Of a stretch of DNA of 64,000 bases, positions 1 through 8,337 are shown one piece after another. Position 1 is the first letter of the stretch. Each line of letters opens with the position of its first letter. Under the pieces are notes generated by a model. The model was given only the letters and a program-made list of their open reading frames with translations. It made no database searches and was not told where the DNA came from. The stretch comes from Bacteroidota bacterium (GTDB lineage: Bacteria; Bacteroidota; Bacteroidia; UKL13-3). The DNA lies in NCBI GenBank assembly GCA_027482225.1, contig JAIXWD010000014.1, positions 1 to 64,000 on the forward strand, read 5' to 3'. The position numbers and the translations under genes are program-made.

Positions 1-120
1 CTGCAGCTTTTTTAGGTGCTGCTTTTTTAGGTGCTGCTTTTTTAGGAGCGGCTTTCTTAGCTGCAGCTTTTTTAGGTGCTGCTTTTTTAGGTGCTGCTTT
101 TTTAGGAGCGGCTTTCTTTG
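1..120. repeat. Tandem 60-bp repeat inside the histone-like gene
   Basis: Two consecutive 60-base units (1-60, 61-120) are identical except near the last bases (ttag versus tttg). Each encodes four AAPKK-type pentapeptides. The array may continue beyond the window edge. Confidence 0.9.
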
Positions 121-169
121 GAGCAGCAGATTTTGCTGGTGCTGCTTTTTTAGTTTTCTTAGTTGCCAT
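1..169 (-). CDS. Histone H1-like lysine/alanine-rich repeat protein (3' end cut by window)
   Basis: The ATG lies at 169-167 on the minus strand and the frame stays open to the window edge, so only the N-terminal 56 residues are visible. The protein starts MATKKTKKAAPAKSAAPKKA and then becomes a run of the pentapeptide AAPKK, with one A for P variant. Such basic, Pro/Ala/Lys-only tails are typical of bacterial histone H1-like proteins that bind and compact DNA. The DNA is also repeated: bases 1-60 and 61-120 differ only at the last bases, so the array has probably grown by unit duplication. A near-perfect promoter lies 33-63 bases upstream of the start. Function is inferred from composition only; a ribosomal or translation-factor tail is less likely because no folded domain precedes it. 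Confidence 0.75.
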   Translation of the reverse strand, partial: MATKKTKKAAPAKSAAPKKAAPKKAAPKKAAPKKAAAKKAAPKKAAPKKAAPKKAA

Positions 170-201
170 GTTTTAAAAATTTATTTGATTGATTACATGA
201 A

Positions 202-232
202 CAAATTTATATGAGTGTTTATACATTCCAAA
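202..232 (-). promoter_or_regulatory. Consensus Bacteroidota promoter of the histone-like gene
   Basis: Read on the minus strand, TTTG (232-229) is followed by exactly 19 bases and then TAAATTTG (209-202). This fits the phylum consensus TTTG-N19-TAnnTTTG exactly. Transcription should begin near 195, giving a leader of about 26 bases before the ATG at 169. Confidence 0.75.
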
Positions 233-774
233 TACATGCACACAATCAGTTACTAAAAATAGTCACGTTGTTTTGTTGATAACCATAATTTTCTTCATCA
301 AAGTATTGGTTTATCGGGCATTTTTAAGAGATATTAGTTACATTTATCACACATAAAATTGTTAGTCACAACATATTCACAAACAAATTTTAAAATCATT
401 ACTTGAAATAAAATTTAAAAATAATAATGTGCTTTAATCCCTGTTAACTACAGTAAATATAAGCATCTTCGTGTATTATATAAATTATATAATATCACAT
501 TAAACAAATAACATATTACATAATGCAACAACTACTACATTAACATAAAAATACTTTTCGTGTATATTTTTTTTTACACTTGATTCAGATTGTTTATATA
601 TCGACTTCAAAAACACAAACTTTAAAAGGCATATATTTTTCAATAGTTACAAACCAATTTATATTTTAATATTTTTAAAAAAAAGATCCTAAATATTCAA
701 TGTGGTTATTCACACTTTTTTTTATTTAATAAAAAAAATATTTTACCTATTAACCAAAAAACACAAACAGTAAC
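233..774. other. Very AT-rich intergenic region
   Basis: About 540 bases with long A and T tracts between the divergent histone-like gene and cinA. I see no ORF with coding character, no tRNA and no strong hairpin. A loose -7-like box TATTATTG (775-782) lies 21 bases before the cinA ATG, without a clear -33 partner. Confidence 0.5.
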
Positions 775-803
775 TATTATTGAAACACTAATTGAAAAAC
801 AAT

Positions 804-2048
804 ATGCGTGCAGAAATCATCACAATTGGAGATGAGATTTTAATAGGCCAAATCATAGATACGAACTCGAGTTGGCTTGGCCAAGAACTAAGTAAAATGG
901 GCATACAAGTTGTACATCGCACTTCAGTATCTGATAATGCGCAGGCCATCATAAATGCATTAAACAGTGCCAAACTTAGAGCAGATGTTATTATTACCAC
1001 AGGTGGATTAGGTCCTACTAAAGATGATATTACTAAACATACTTTTACTAATTACTTTAATACTGAACTTATTTTAAACCAAGAAGTATTAACATGGGTA
1101 CGAGATATTTTTAAACGAAGAAAATTACCTATGGTTGATAGTAATAATGCGCAAGCAATGGTACCCAAAAATTGTGAGGTACTTTTTAACAGAAGTGGAA
1201 CAGCTCCAGGAATGTGGTTTGATGAGGAAGGGAAAATTTTCATCAGTATGCCAGGGGTACCTTTTGAAATGAAAGTAATTTTTGAAGAGCAGTGTATCCC
1301 TCGCTTACACAAACGTTTTTCTTTACCTGTAATCATTCACCGTACCATTTTAACTTGTAACATAGGCGAGAGTTTTTTAGCTCAAAAAATTGAAACAATT
1401 GAAAATAATTTACCTCCACATATTAAATTAGCATACCTACCTTCTGTTGGTATGGTGAGGTTGCGACTTAGTGGTACACATTCACATTATGCAACTTTAA
1501 AAGAAGAAATAGATGAAATTATAGCTACATTATATAGCACTATAGCTGAACATATTTATGGCGAAGAAAATGATTCGTTAGAACATGTTGTTGGTGTATT
1601 ATTAAAATCATTAAACATGACTTTATCAACTGCAGAAAGTTGTACTGGTGGATATATATCACACCTTATTACTTCTATACCCGGAAGCTCATCATATTAT
1701 ATGGGAAGCATAATTAGCTACTCGAACGAAGTGAAGATAAATGAACTTGGCGTATCATCACAAATATTAAATACCAATGGTGCAGTTAGCGAAGCTTGTA
1801 TAATACAAATGGCAGAAGGGGTAAGAAAAAAATTAAACACTGATTATGCAATTGCCACAAGTGGAATTGCAGGACCAGATGGAGGCACCCCTGATAAACC
1901 AGTTGGAACTGTTTGGATAGCAGTAAGCGGAAAAAAGGGAACTATTGCAAAACAATTTAACATGGGAGACCATCGCGAAAGAACTATTCATAGAAGTGCT
2001 ATACAAGGATTGGATATGTTACGAAAAATGTTGCTCGAAGATATTTAA
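804..2048 (+). CDS. cinA: CinA family nicotinamide-nucleotide amidohydrolase / competence-damage protein
   Basis: A 414-residue two-domain CinA. The N-terminal MoCF-biosynthesis-like domain begins MRAEIITIGDEIL and carries TTGGLGPTKDD. The C-terminal PncC-type amidase domain carries STAESCTGG and ATSGIAGPDGGTPDKPVGT. In characterised members the C-terminal domain deamidates nicotinamide mononucleotide for pyridine-nucleotide recycling, and the N-terminal domain has ADP-ribose pyrophosphatase activity. A TTG codon at 792 would add four residues, but family members start at M-[RK]-A-E-I-I-T-I-G, so the ATG at 804 is chosen. Length is normal for full-length CinA. It lies 100 bases before the helicase, with a promoter-like inverted repeat between them, so the two are probably separate units. 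Confidence 0.93.
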   Translation: MRAEIITIGDEILIGQIIDTNSSWLGQELSKMGIQVVHRTSVSDNAQAIINALNSAKLRADVIITTGGLGPTKDDITKHTFTNYFNTELILNQEVLTWVRDIFKRRKLPMVDSNNAQAMVPKNCEVLFNRSGTAPGMWFDEEGKIFISMPGVPFEMKVIFEEQCIPRLHKRFSLPVIIHRTILTCNIGESFLAQKIETIENNLPPHIKLAYLPSVGMVRLRLSGTHSHYATLKEEIDEIIATLYSTIAEHIYGEENDSLEHVVGVLLKSLNMTLSTAESCTGGYISHLITSIPGSSSYYMGSIISYSNEVKINELGVSSQILNTNGAVSEACIIQMAEGVRKKLNTDYAIATSGIAGPDGGTPDKPVGTVWIAVSGKKGTIAKQFNMGDHRERTIHRSAIQGLDMLRKMLLEDI

Positions 2049-2074
2049 GCAAAAAAGTTAGTTAGCAGAATATA

Positions 2075-2108
2075 GCAAAGGTATTCCACTAATTAGCCTT
2101 ACCTTTGC
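2075..2108 (+). promoter_or_regulatory. Inverted repeat containing an exact -7 box before the helicase
   Basis: GCAAAGGTA (2075-2083) and TACCTTTGC (2100-2108) form perfect 9-base arms 16 bases apart. The right arm holds TACCTTTG, an exact TAnnTTTG box; the left arm holds the same box on the other strand. No T-run follows, so it does not look like a terminator. A second, weaker box TTACTTTG (2133-2140) is closer to the ATG at 2149. Confidence 0.45.
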
Positions 2109-2148
2109 ATGAAGTAAGATTACATATTAATTTTACTTTGTATATAAC

Positions 2149-3474
2149 ATGACATTTGACGAATTAAATTTAATTGATCCCATTTTAATAGCACTTAAAG
2201 AAGAAGGCTATACCAATCCAACTCCTATACAAGCGCAAGCTATTCCATCATTATTACAAGGAAAAGATTTATTAGGTTGTGCCCAAACCGGTACAGGTAA
2301 AACAGCAGCATTTGCAATTCCTATTTTACAATTATTGTATAACAATCGTGAACAAGAACGAAAACGCAAACTAATATCGACACTAGTACTTACCCCAACT
2401 AGAGAGTTAGCAATACAAATTGGTGATAGTTTCGAATCATATGGCAAATACACTGGACTTAAACACACCGTAATTTTTGGTGGTGTTTCTCAACATGGCC
2501 AAACCAATGCATTAAAACACGGTTTTGATATTCTAATTGCAACTCCTGGTAGGTTATTGGATTTGATGCAGCAAGGCTTTGTAGACCTAAACCATATTAA
2601 GTTATTTGTTTTAGATGAAGCAGATCGTATGCTTGATATGGGTTTTGTTCATGATGTAAAACGTGTACTTGCTAAACTACCCAAACAAAAACAATCATTG
2701 TTTTTTTCGGCAACTATGCCACCCGAAATTGTTAAGTTAGCCAACACCATTTTACACAATCCTGTAAAAGTTGAAGTAACACCAGTATCATCAACAGCAG
2801 AAAAAGTAACGCAACAATTGTACTATATTGACAAGACGAATAAAAAATCTCTGTTAATTGATTTACTCAAAAAGAAAGACATGCATAGTGTTTTGATTTT
2901 TGCACGTACCAAACATGGCGCAGATAGGATTGCAAAAGATTTAACCAAACAAGGTTTTAAAACTGCTGCCATACATGGAGACAAATCTCAAAATGCTCGT
3001 CAAAATGCATTGAACGATTTTAAAAATGGAGTAATCAGAAGTTTGGTTGCAACAGATATTGCTGCACGAGGAATTGATATTGATAATTTAAGCCACGTGA
3101 TAAATTATGAAATACCAAATCAAGCTGAAACATATGTGCATCGTATTGGGCGAACCGGGCGTGCTGCAGCAAGTGGAATTGCAATTAGTTTTTGTGATGC
3201 TGAAGAGCGAGAATACATCCGAGATATTGAAAAATTAATTGGGCAAAAAATACCTATAATTGAAAAACATCCTTACCCGATGCAAAATTTCACTCCTGCC
3301 CCAAAAAACACAAATGACAGAAGGCATCAAAAAAAGGGTGAACACCAAACAAAATCGAAAGCCACCAATAACAATAATAGTGGACGAAAATTTAAAGGTA
3401 ATGTTTCAAAAAGCGAAAACAGACCGCAAGGCGATAAAAAGTATAGCGGCAAACCTAAGTATAACTCCAATTAA
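2149..3474 (+). CDS. DEAD-box ATP-dependent RNA helicase (RhlE-like)
   Basis: A 441-residue helicase with the full DEAD-box motif set: the Q-motif region near residue 28, AQTGTGKT (45-52), PTRELA, TPGR, DEAD, SAT, then in the second RecA domain ARTKHGAD, ATDIAARGIDI and HRIGRTGRA. From about residue 380 the protein becomes a basic, Asn/Lys/Gly-rich tail of the kind that tethers RhlE/CsdA-type helicases to RNA. It unwinds short RNA duplexes, usually in ribosome assembly, mRNA decay or cold adaptation. The exact subfamily cannot be fixed from sequence alone. It stands alone between cinA and the E2 gene. A 7-bp hairpin (3587-3608) lies downstream but lacks a U-tract. Confidence 0.9.
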   Translation: MTFDELNLIDPILIALKEEGYTNPTPIQAQAIPSLLQGKDLLGCAQTGTGKTAAFAIPILQLLYNNREQERKRKLISTLVLTPTRELAIQIGDSFESYGKYTGLKHTVIFGGVSQHGQTNALKHGFDILIATPGRLLDLMQQGFVDLNHIKLFVLDEADRMLDMGFVHDVKRVLAKLPKQKQSLFFSATMPPEIVKLANTILHNPVKVEVTPVSSTAEKVTQQLYYIDKTNKKSLLIDLLKKKDMHSVLIFARTKHGADRIAKDLTKQGFKTAAIHGDKSQNARQNALNDFKNGVIRSLVATDIAARGIDIDNLSHVINYEIPNQAETYVHRIGRTGRAAASGIAISFCDAEEREYIRDIEKLIGQKIPIIEKHPYPMQNFTPAPKNTNDRRHQKKGEHQTKSKATNNNNSGRKFKGNVSKSENRPQGDKKYSGKPKYNSN

Positions 3475-3700
3475 TATTAAACAACTAAAAGGAATTTAAA
3501 ATCGGGCATTTTAAAGCATAAAGTCTTATGCAATAAACGGCTTCATAAAATATATTTGATAAGTTTAATAATCATTGGCATAAGTCGGGCAAAAAATTAA
3601 ATTTGCCCAAACATTTATTGGTGCAAAATTAGCAAACAGCACATTTTCAAAGAAATAGTACTAGGTTAATTTTCCCTAATGCATAAACTGACTAAATATT

Positions 3701-5035
3701 ATGTCTGAATTTCAATTGGTGATGCCCAAAATGGGCGAAAGTATTGCGGAAGCAACTATTATCCGCTGGATTAAAAATGAAGGCGAGATGATCGCTGCAG
3801 ATGAAACCGTATTAGAAATAGCTACAGATAAAGTAGATTCTGAGGTACCTTCACCTAAGGGTGGTAAACTAATAAAACGTTTATTTAATGAAGGAGATGT
3901 TGTACCTGTTGGCGCTACCATTGCAATTATAGCATTAGAAGGTGGAGCAACAGCAACTCCATTATCCCCTGCAACTGAAGTAAAAACTGCAGTGGTAGAG
4001 GTTGAAAAAACCATTGTTGCTGCCATTGACACCACAAGTACACCTAAACCAAATAATGCCGGAGGTGCCCGCTTTTACAGTCCTTTAGTTTTAAACATTG
4101 CTAAAGAAGAAAATGTGAGCATGGCCGAAATGGAAAATATTGAAGGCACTGGAAATGAAGGTCGAGTTACAAAACATGATATTTTAGCGTATTTACAAAA
4201 CCGCAATAGTGCAACTGTATCAGCCCCGATAAAAAATACCACAACAGTTCCTACTCCTGCTGCACAACCAGCTACACAAGCTACATCGGCACCTGCATTT
4301 AAGGCTCCAAAAGTAACTTTAATGCCAGGTGATGAAATTTTAGAGATGGATCGCATGCGCAAAATCATTGCCGAAAACATGGTAATGAGTAAGCATGTAT
4401 CTCCACACGTAACTTCATTTGTTGAGGCCGATGTAACCAACATGGTTAAATGGAGAGATAAAGCCAAGAAAGTATACGAAAAACGAGAAGGAGAAAAAAT
4501 TACTTTTACACCTATGTTTATTGAGTGTGTTGTTAAAGCCATCAAAGACTATCCGATGATTAACATTGCAGTTGATGGAACAAACATTGTAAAACGTAAA
4601 CAAATTAATATTGGAATGGCAGCCGCTTTACCAAGTGGTAACTTGATAGTACCAGTTATTAAAAACTCCGACAACATGAACCTGATTGGATTAACCAAAA
4701 CGGTTAACGATTTGGCTAATCGTGCACGTACAAATAAATTATCTCCTGATGAGATATCAGGAGGAACATTTACCTTAACCAATGTAGGTGGATTTGGAAA
4801 CGTAATGGGAACTCCTATAATTAGTCAACCTCAAGTAGCTATTATGGCAACAGGTACCATCAAAAAGAAACCTGCTGTATTAGAAACTGAAATGGGTGAT
4901 GTTATTGCCATTCGTCATATTATGTTCTTATCCTTAAGTTATGATCACCGTGTGGTTGATGGTTCGTTAGGTGGCTCTTTCTTGCGCAGGGTGGCGGACT
5001 ATATGGAACAATGGGATATTAACAGAGAAATCTAA
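3701..5035 (+). CDS. 2-oxo acid dehydrogenase E2 component (dihydrolipoamide acyltransferase)
   Basis: A 444-residue E2 in standard order. A single N-terminal lipoyl domain has the lipoylated lysine in ATDKVDSE (K44). An Ala/Pro/Thr linker leads to a peripheral-subunit-binding domain (about 125-165, with EGTGNEGRVTKHDI), a second linker and a catalytic CoA acyltransferase domain ending in SYDHRVVDG (active-site H416, D420). It transfers acyl groups from E1 to CoA in a pyruvate- or branched-chain-type complex; the substrate cannot be told from sequence. The fused E1 gene at the far end of this window has the two-in-one architecture often paired with such an E2, but the two are not adjacent. 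A strong terminator follows directly. Confidence 0.92.
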   Translation: MSEFQLVMPKMGESIAEATIIRWIKNEGEMIAADETVLEIATDKVDSEVPSPKGGKLIKRLFNEGDVVPVGATIAIIALEGGATATPLSPATEVKTAVVEVEKTIVAAIDTTSTPKPNNAGGARFYSPLVLNIAKEENVSMAEMENIEGTGNEGRVTKHDILAYLQNRNSATVSAPIKNTTTVPTPAAQPATQATSAPAFKAPKVTLMPGDEILEMDRMRKIIAENMVMSKHVSPHVTSFVEADVTNMVKWRDKAKKVYEKREGEKITFTPMFIECVVKAIKDYPMINIAVDGTNIVKRKQINIGMAAALPSGNLIVPVIKNSDNMNLIGLTKTVNDLANRARTNKLSPDEISGGTFTLTNVGGFGNVMGTPIISQPQVAIMATGTIKKKPAVLETEMGDVIAIRHIMFLSLSYDHRVVDGSLGGSFLRRVADYMEQWDINREI

Positions 5036-5055
5036 ATTATAAAATACCATTTTAC

Positions 5056-5093
5056 AAAAAGAGCCACTTACCCAAAAGTAAGTGGCTCTTTTT
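5056..5093 (+). terminator. Intrinsic terminator after the E2 gene
   Basis: GAGCCACTTA (5061-5070) pairs with TAAGTGGCTC (5079-5088) around an 8-base loop, flanked by AAAAA before and TTTTT after. It begins 20 bases after the stop codon. Confidence 0.9.
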
Positions 5094-5470
5094 ATGTATG
5101 TTTATATTAATCTCCGCATCTTTCATATTAAACTTTTCTTCCATTACGATATGATTTTATTTATCTCAATAATTGGACAACAGTTAAAAAAATCATCACT
5201 AGGCCTTTCCCGTTTAATGAACTGTTCGAAATAATTAAACTGTCCAAAATATTTAAAAATCTAGCCTTATAAAGTTATTCTGATAGAATTCATAGTTGCT
5301 AAATTTTTAGCTGATTGGATATAATCATACAACAATTATCACAAGGATCAAGAGATGAAAAGTTACATTAAAAGTAACTCACAAAAACATTACCTTAAAA
5401 ACTTACAATTATAAGAAAGTTGCTATTGTTATATTACGTTACAATAAATTAAACTGGTTTATAAGTAAAT
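5094..5470. other. Intergenic spacer between convergent genes
   Basis: About 375 AT-rich bases between the E2 and pckA terminators. I find no ORF with coding character, no repeat and no convincing RNA structure. Confidence 0.6.
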
Positions 5471-5509
5471 AAAAAAAATGCTCCCAAAAAGTTAAACCTT
5501 TTGGGAGCA
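5471..5509 (-). terminator. Intrinsic terminator after pckA
   Basis: Read on the minus strand, an 11-bp stem (TGCTCCCAAAA 5479-5489 pairing with TTTTGGGAGCA 5499-5509) is followed by eight Ts (complement of 5471-5478). It lies about 40 bases after the pckA stop. Confidence 0.92.
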
Positions 5510-5550
5510 AATAAAAGTGAGAAATTCCTAACGTAAAATGTAAATACTAA

Positions 5551-7146
5551 TTATGCATTTTGTGTTGCCTTAGGTGCAGCATTTAAAATTTCTACATCAA
5601 CACCGGCAGCATATTGTTCGAAATTTTTAACGAACATGTTTGCTAATTTATTTGCTTGTGCATCGTAAGCTAATTTATCAGCCCAAGTATTACGTGGGTT
5701 TAATAACTCAATAGGTACATTAGGACAAGCAGTTGGCATGGCATAACCAAATACTGCGTGGTTTTCGTATGCTACGTTGTTTAATTCACCATTTAAAGCA
5801 GCAGTAATCATAGCACGGGTATATGATAATTTCATACGAGAGCCTGTACCATAAGCACCACCTGTCCATCCGGTATTAATTAACCATACGTTTATATTTG
5901 GATTAGCTTTTAATTTCTCGCCTAGCATTTTGGCGTACTTACCAGGATGTAACGGTAAGAATACACGACCAAAGCAAGCTGAGAAAGTAGCTTGAGGCTC
6001 AGTAACACCAGCTTCAGTTCCTGCAACTTTAGCAGTGTAACCACTAATAAAGCTATACATGGCTTGTCCGGCATTTAATTTAGATATTGGAGGTAATACA
6101 CCAAAAGCATCAGCAGTTAAGAAGAAAATATTTTCAGGAGTTTTACCAACTGAAGGCACTGCAATATTATCAATTAAGTTTATTGGATATGCAGCACGGG
6201 TATTTTCTGTAACAGAAATGTTGGTATAATCAACCGTTGTAGTTTCTGGATAAAAGCGGGTATTTTCTAATAACGAACCAAACTGAATGGCATCAAAAAT
6301 TTGAGGCTCTTTTTCTTTGGTTAAATCAACACATTTAGCGTAGCAACCTCCTTCAAAGTTAAATACGCTGTTATCGGCCCAACCATGTTCATCATCACCA
6401 ATTAATTTACGCTCTGGATCGGCAGATAAAGTTGTTTTTCCTGTACCTGATAAACCAAAGAATATGGCAGTATCTCCATCTTTACCAATATTAGCTGAAC
6501 AATGCATTGACAACACGCCCTTTTCTTCAGGTAAAATATAATTCAACACTGTAAAGATACCTTTTTTCATTTCGCCTGTGTAGGCACTACCACCTATTAA
6601 AATAATTTTACGGGTAAAATCAATCATGGTAAAGTTATGCTGACGAGTTCCGTCTTCATTAGCAACAGCCTTAAAGCTAGGAGCATTGATGATTAACCAC
6701 TCTGGAGCAAAATCTTTTAAATCTTCTGCTGTAGGTCGTAAAAACAAGTTGTTGCAAAACAGATTGTGATAAGCTGTTTCGTTAAAAACACGAATATTTA
6801 AACGATATTTTGGGTCTGCGCATGCATAAGCATCGCGGGTGTATATGTTTTTTCCTTCAAAATGCTTAATTACTTTGTTTAATAAAGCATCAAATTTTGC
6901 AGGCTCAAACTTTTGGTTTACTTCTCCCCACCAAACCGTATTTTCTGTTTTAGCATCAGCCACACAAAATTTATCTTTTGGAGAGCGTCCTGTAAATTCA
7001 CCGGTGTCGGCCATTAATGCACCAGTATCAGTTAATACACCTTCACCATTTTTAATGGCGTGTTGCACCAATTGTGCAGGTGTTAAATTCTGGAAAGTTT
7101 GGCCAGCATTGGCCAATATCTTTTCAACTATTGAATTGGTTGTCAT
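5551..7146 (-). CDS. pckA: Phosphoenolpyruvate carboxykinase (ATP)
   Basis: A 531-residue ATP-dependent PEP carboxykinase, close to the 540 of the E. coli enzyme. Visible landmarks are the P-loop GLSGTGKTTLS, the metal-binding GDDEHGW, the early substrate-site motif TGRSPKDKF and the late NTGWTGGAYGTG. It converts oxaloacetate and ATP to PEP and CO2, the entry step of gluconeogenesis, which suits an organism growing on amino acids or peptides. The start MTTNSIVEKIL gives the usual N-terminus. It is a single-gene unit, with its own terminator and a promoter-like site upstream (7177-7204). Confidence 0.97.
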   Translation of the reverse strand: MTTNSIVEKILANAGQTFQNLTPAQLVQHAIKNGEGVLTDTGALMADTGEFTGRSPKDKFCVADAKTENTVWWGEVNQKFEPAKFDALLNKVIKHFEGKNIYTRDAYACADPKYRLNIRVFNETAYHNLFCNNLFLRPTAEDLKDFAPEWLIINAPSFKAVANEDGTRQHNFTMIDFTRKIILIGGSAYTGEMKKGIFTVLNYILPEEKGVLSMHCSANIGKDGDTAIFFGLSGTGKTTLSADPERKLIGDDEHGWADNSVFNFEGGCYAKCVDLTKEKEPQIFDAIQFGSLLENTRFYPETTTVDYTNISVTENTRAAYPINLIDNIAVPSVGKTPENIFFLTADAFGVLPPISKLNAGQAMYSFISGYTAKVAGTEAGVTEPQATFSACFGRVFLPLHPGKYAKMLGEKLKANPNINVWLINTGWTGGAYGTGSRMKLSYTRAMITAALNGELNNVAYENHAVFGYAMPTACPNVPIELLNPRNTWADKLAYDAQANKLANMFVKNFEQYAAGVDVEILNAAPKATQNA

Positions 7147-7176
7147 ATTTAAGATTAATCAAATGCGAAGTGGGAA

Positions 7177-7204
7177 CAAAAATAACGTTTCCTATAAGAG
7201 GAAA
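7177..7204 (-). promoter_or_regulatory. Candidate pckA promoter with palindrome in the spacer
   Basis: On the minus strand TATTTTTG (7184-7177) fits the -7 consensus TAnnTTTG. Immediately upstream lies an inverted repeat, TTTCCT (7188-7193) and AGGAAA (7199-7204), in the -7/-33 spacer, a typical repressor position. No clear -33 TTTG is present. Confidence 0.4.
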
Positions 7205-7369
7205 AAATATAAATTTAATTAAATGTAAATCAAAGGCTAATTTTACATTACCCCTGTTAATTATTGATTAAAATCATGTAGTAAAAATCAAAACCATCTT
7301 ATAGCTACCTAAACGGCTAAAGTAGGAATGTCAAAAAAATATAAATATAATGACTTAAAATACTGCAGT

Positions 7370-8233
7370 TTAGATTATTTCCAGAACCTTTTTAATTGTA
7401 TTTTCAATAACTAAATCTGGATTATGGCTAAAGGTGTGATTAACTCTATTGGCCAATATAGCATTAACAGAGATGGCTTGATGGCCTAACAATGTGGCCA
7501 TACCATATATAGCAGCGGTTTCCATCTCGAAATTTGTAACTCGTAGTCCGTTAACCTCAATATTTGTTAAGCGTTTAATCAAATCTTCATATTTAGCCTC
7601 TGCCCTGAGCATACGACCTTGCGGTGCATAAAAGCCGCAACAAGTAGCTGTAATACCTGAATTAAAATACTTGCCAAAATGCGAAAATAATTCACCGGGA
7701 GCCTTAAATAAATATGGATTAACAAATAGCAATTCTAATTGCTCATCAATGGTATTAAGCATGTTTGAAATCTCATCATTTTCTTCATAATCATAAAACT
7801 GCATTAAACTATCAAGACCTAGACCATATGAAGAAATAAGGGTATCATCTACATTCAATTCATTATGTAATGAGCCACTTGTTCCAATGCGAATAAGTTC
7901 TAATGATATAGGCATAGCTTTAACCTCACGTGTTTTTAAATTGATGTTGGCTAAGGCATCCAATTCGTTCAAAACGATATCTATATTATCTGTACCAATA
8001 CCAGTTGATACAACAGAAATGCGTTTGCTACCAATGTAACCCGTATGTGTAATAAACTCCCGCTTACTCTTTTTTACCTCAATTTTATCAAAGTGCTTTG
8101 ATACTTCCGCAACCCGATTTTGATCGCCAACTAAAATTATGGTTTCAGCTAACTCTTCTGGTAATAAGTGTAAATGGTATACACTACCATCATTATTTAA
8201 TACTAATTCGCTTTCGGGTATTAATGTGCTCAT
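7370..8233 (-). CDS. Nucleoside phosphorylase (uridine/purine phosphorylase family)
   Basis: A 287-residue protein of the PNP/UDP phosphorylase fold. It shows the phosphate-binding pattern near VVSTGIGTDNIDIVLNEL and RIGTSGSL, and the nucleoside-binding FEMETAAIYG close to the C-terminus. It should cleave a nucleoside with phosphate to release a base and ribose-1-phosphate. The ME-T-A form resembles uridine phosphorylase more than trimeric PNP, but substrate specificity is not certain. It lies divergent from the universal stress protein gene, 104 bases from that gene's ATG. Confidence 0.85.
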   Translation of the reverse strand: MSTLIPESELVLNNDGSVYHLHLLPEELAETIILVGDQNRVAEVSKHFDKIEVKKSKREFITHTGYIGSKRISVVSTGIGTDNIDIVLNELDALANINLKTREVKAMPISLELIRIGTSGSLHNELNVDDTLISSYGLGLDSLMQFYDYEENDEISNMLNTIDEQLELLFVNPYLFKAPGELFSHFGKYFNSGITATCCGFYAPQGRMLRAEAKYEDLIKRLTNIEVNGLRVTNFEMETAAIYGMATLLGHQAISVNAILANRVNHTFSHNPDLVIENTIKKVLEII

Positions 8234-8290
8234 GTATAAATATCATTTAATGTATTGACCAATATCATAATCTAAATAGAAATGCGGTCT

Positions 8291-8322
8291 TACATTCGTA
8301 TTGCAATTTGCAATTTGCAATT
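8291..8322 (+). promoter_or_regulatory. -7 box and 7-bp tandem repeat in the Usp leader
   Basis: TACATTCG (8291-8298) resembles the TAnnTTyG boxes seen before other genes here. It is followed by three head-to-tail copies of TGCAATT (8302-8322) just before the ATG at 8338. The repeat would lie in the 5' leader. Confidence 0.4.
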
Positions 8323-8337
8323 TACACTTTAAACATT

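Noticed and set aside
3516-3531. GCATAA-AGTC-TTATGC inverted repeat after the helicase
   Set aside because: Short stem in an AT-rich spacer without a T-run or a nearby promoter; probably chance.
3587-3608. Terminator after the DEAD-box helicase
   Set aside because: GGGCAAA/TTTGCCC forms a 7-bp stem but is followed by AAACAT rather than a T-run.
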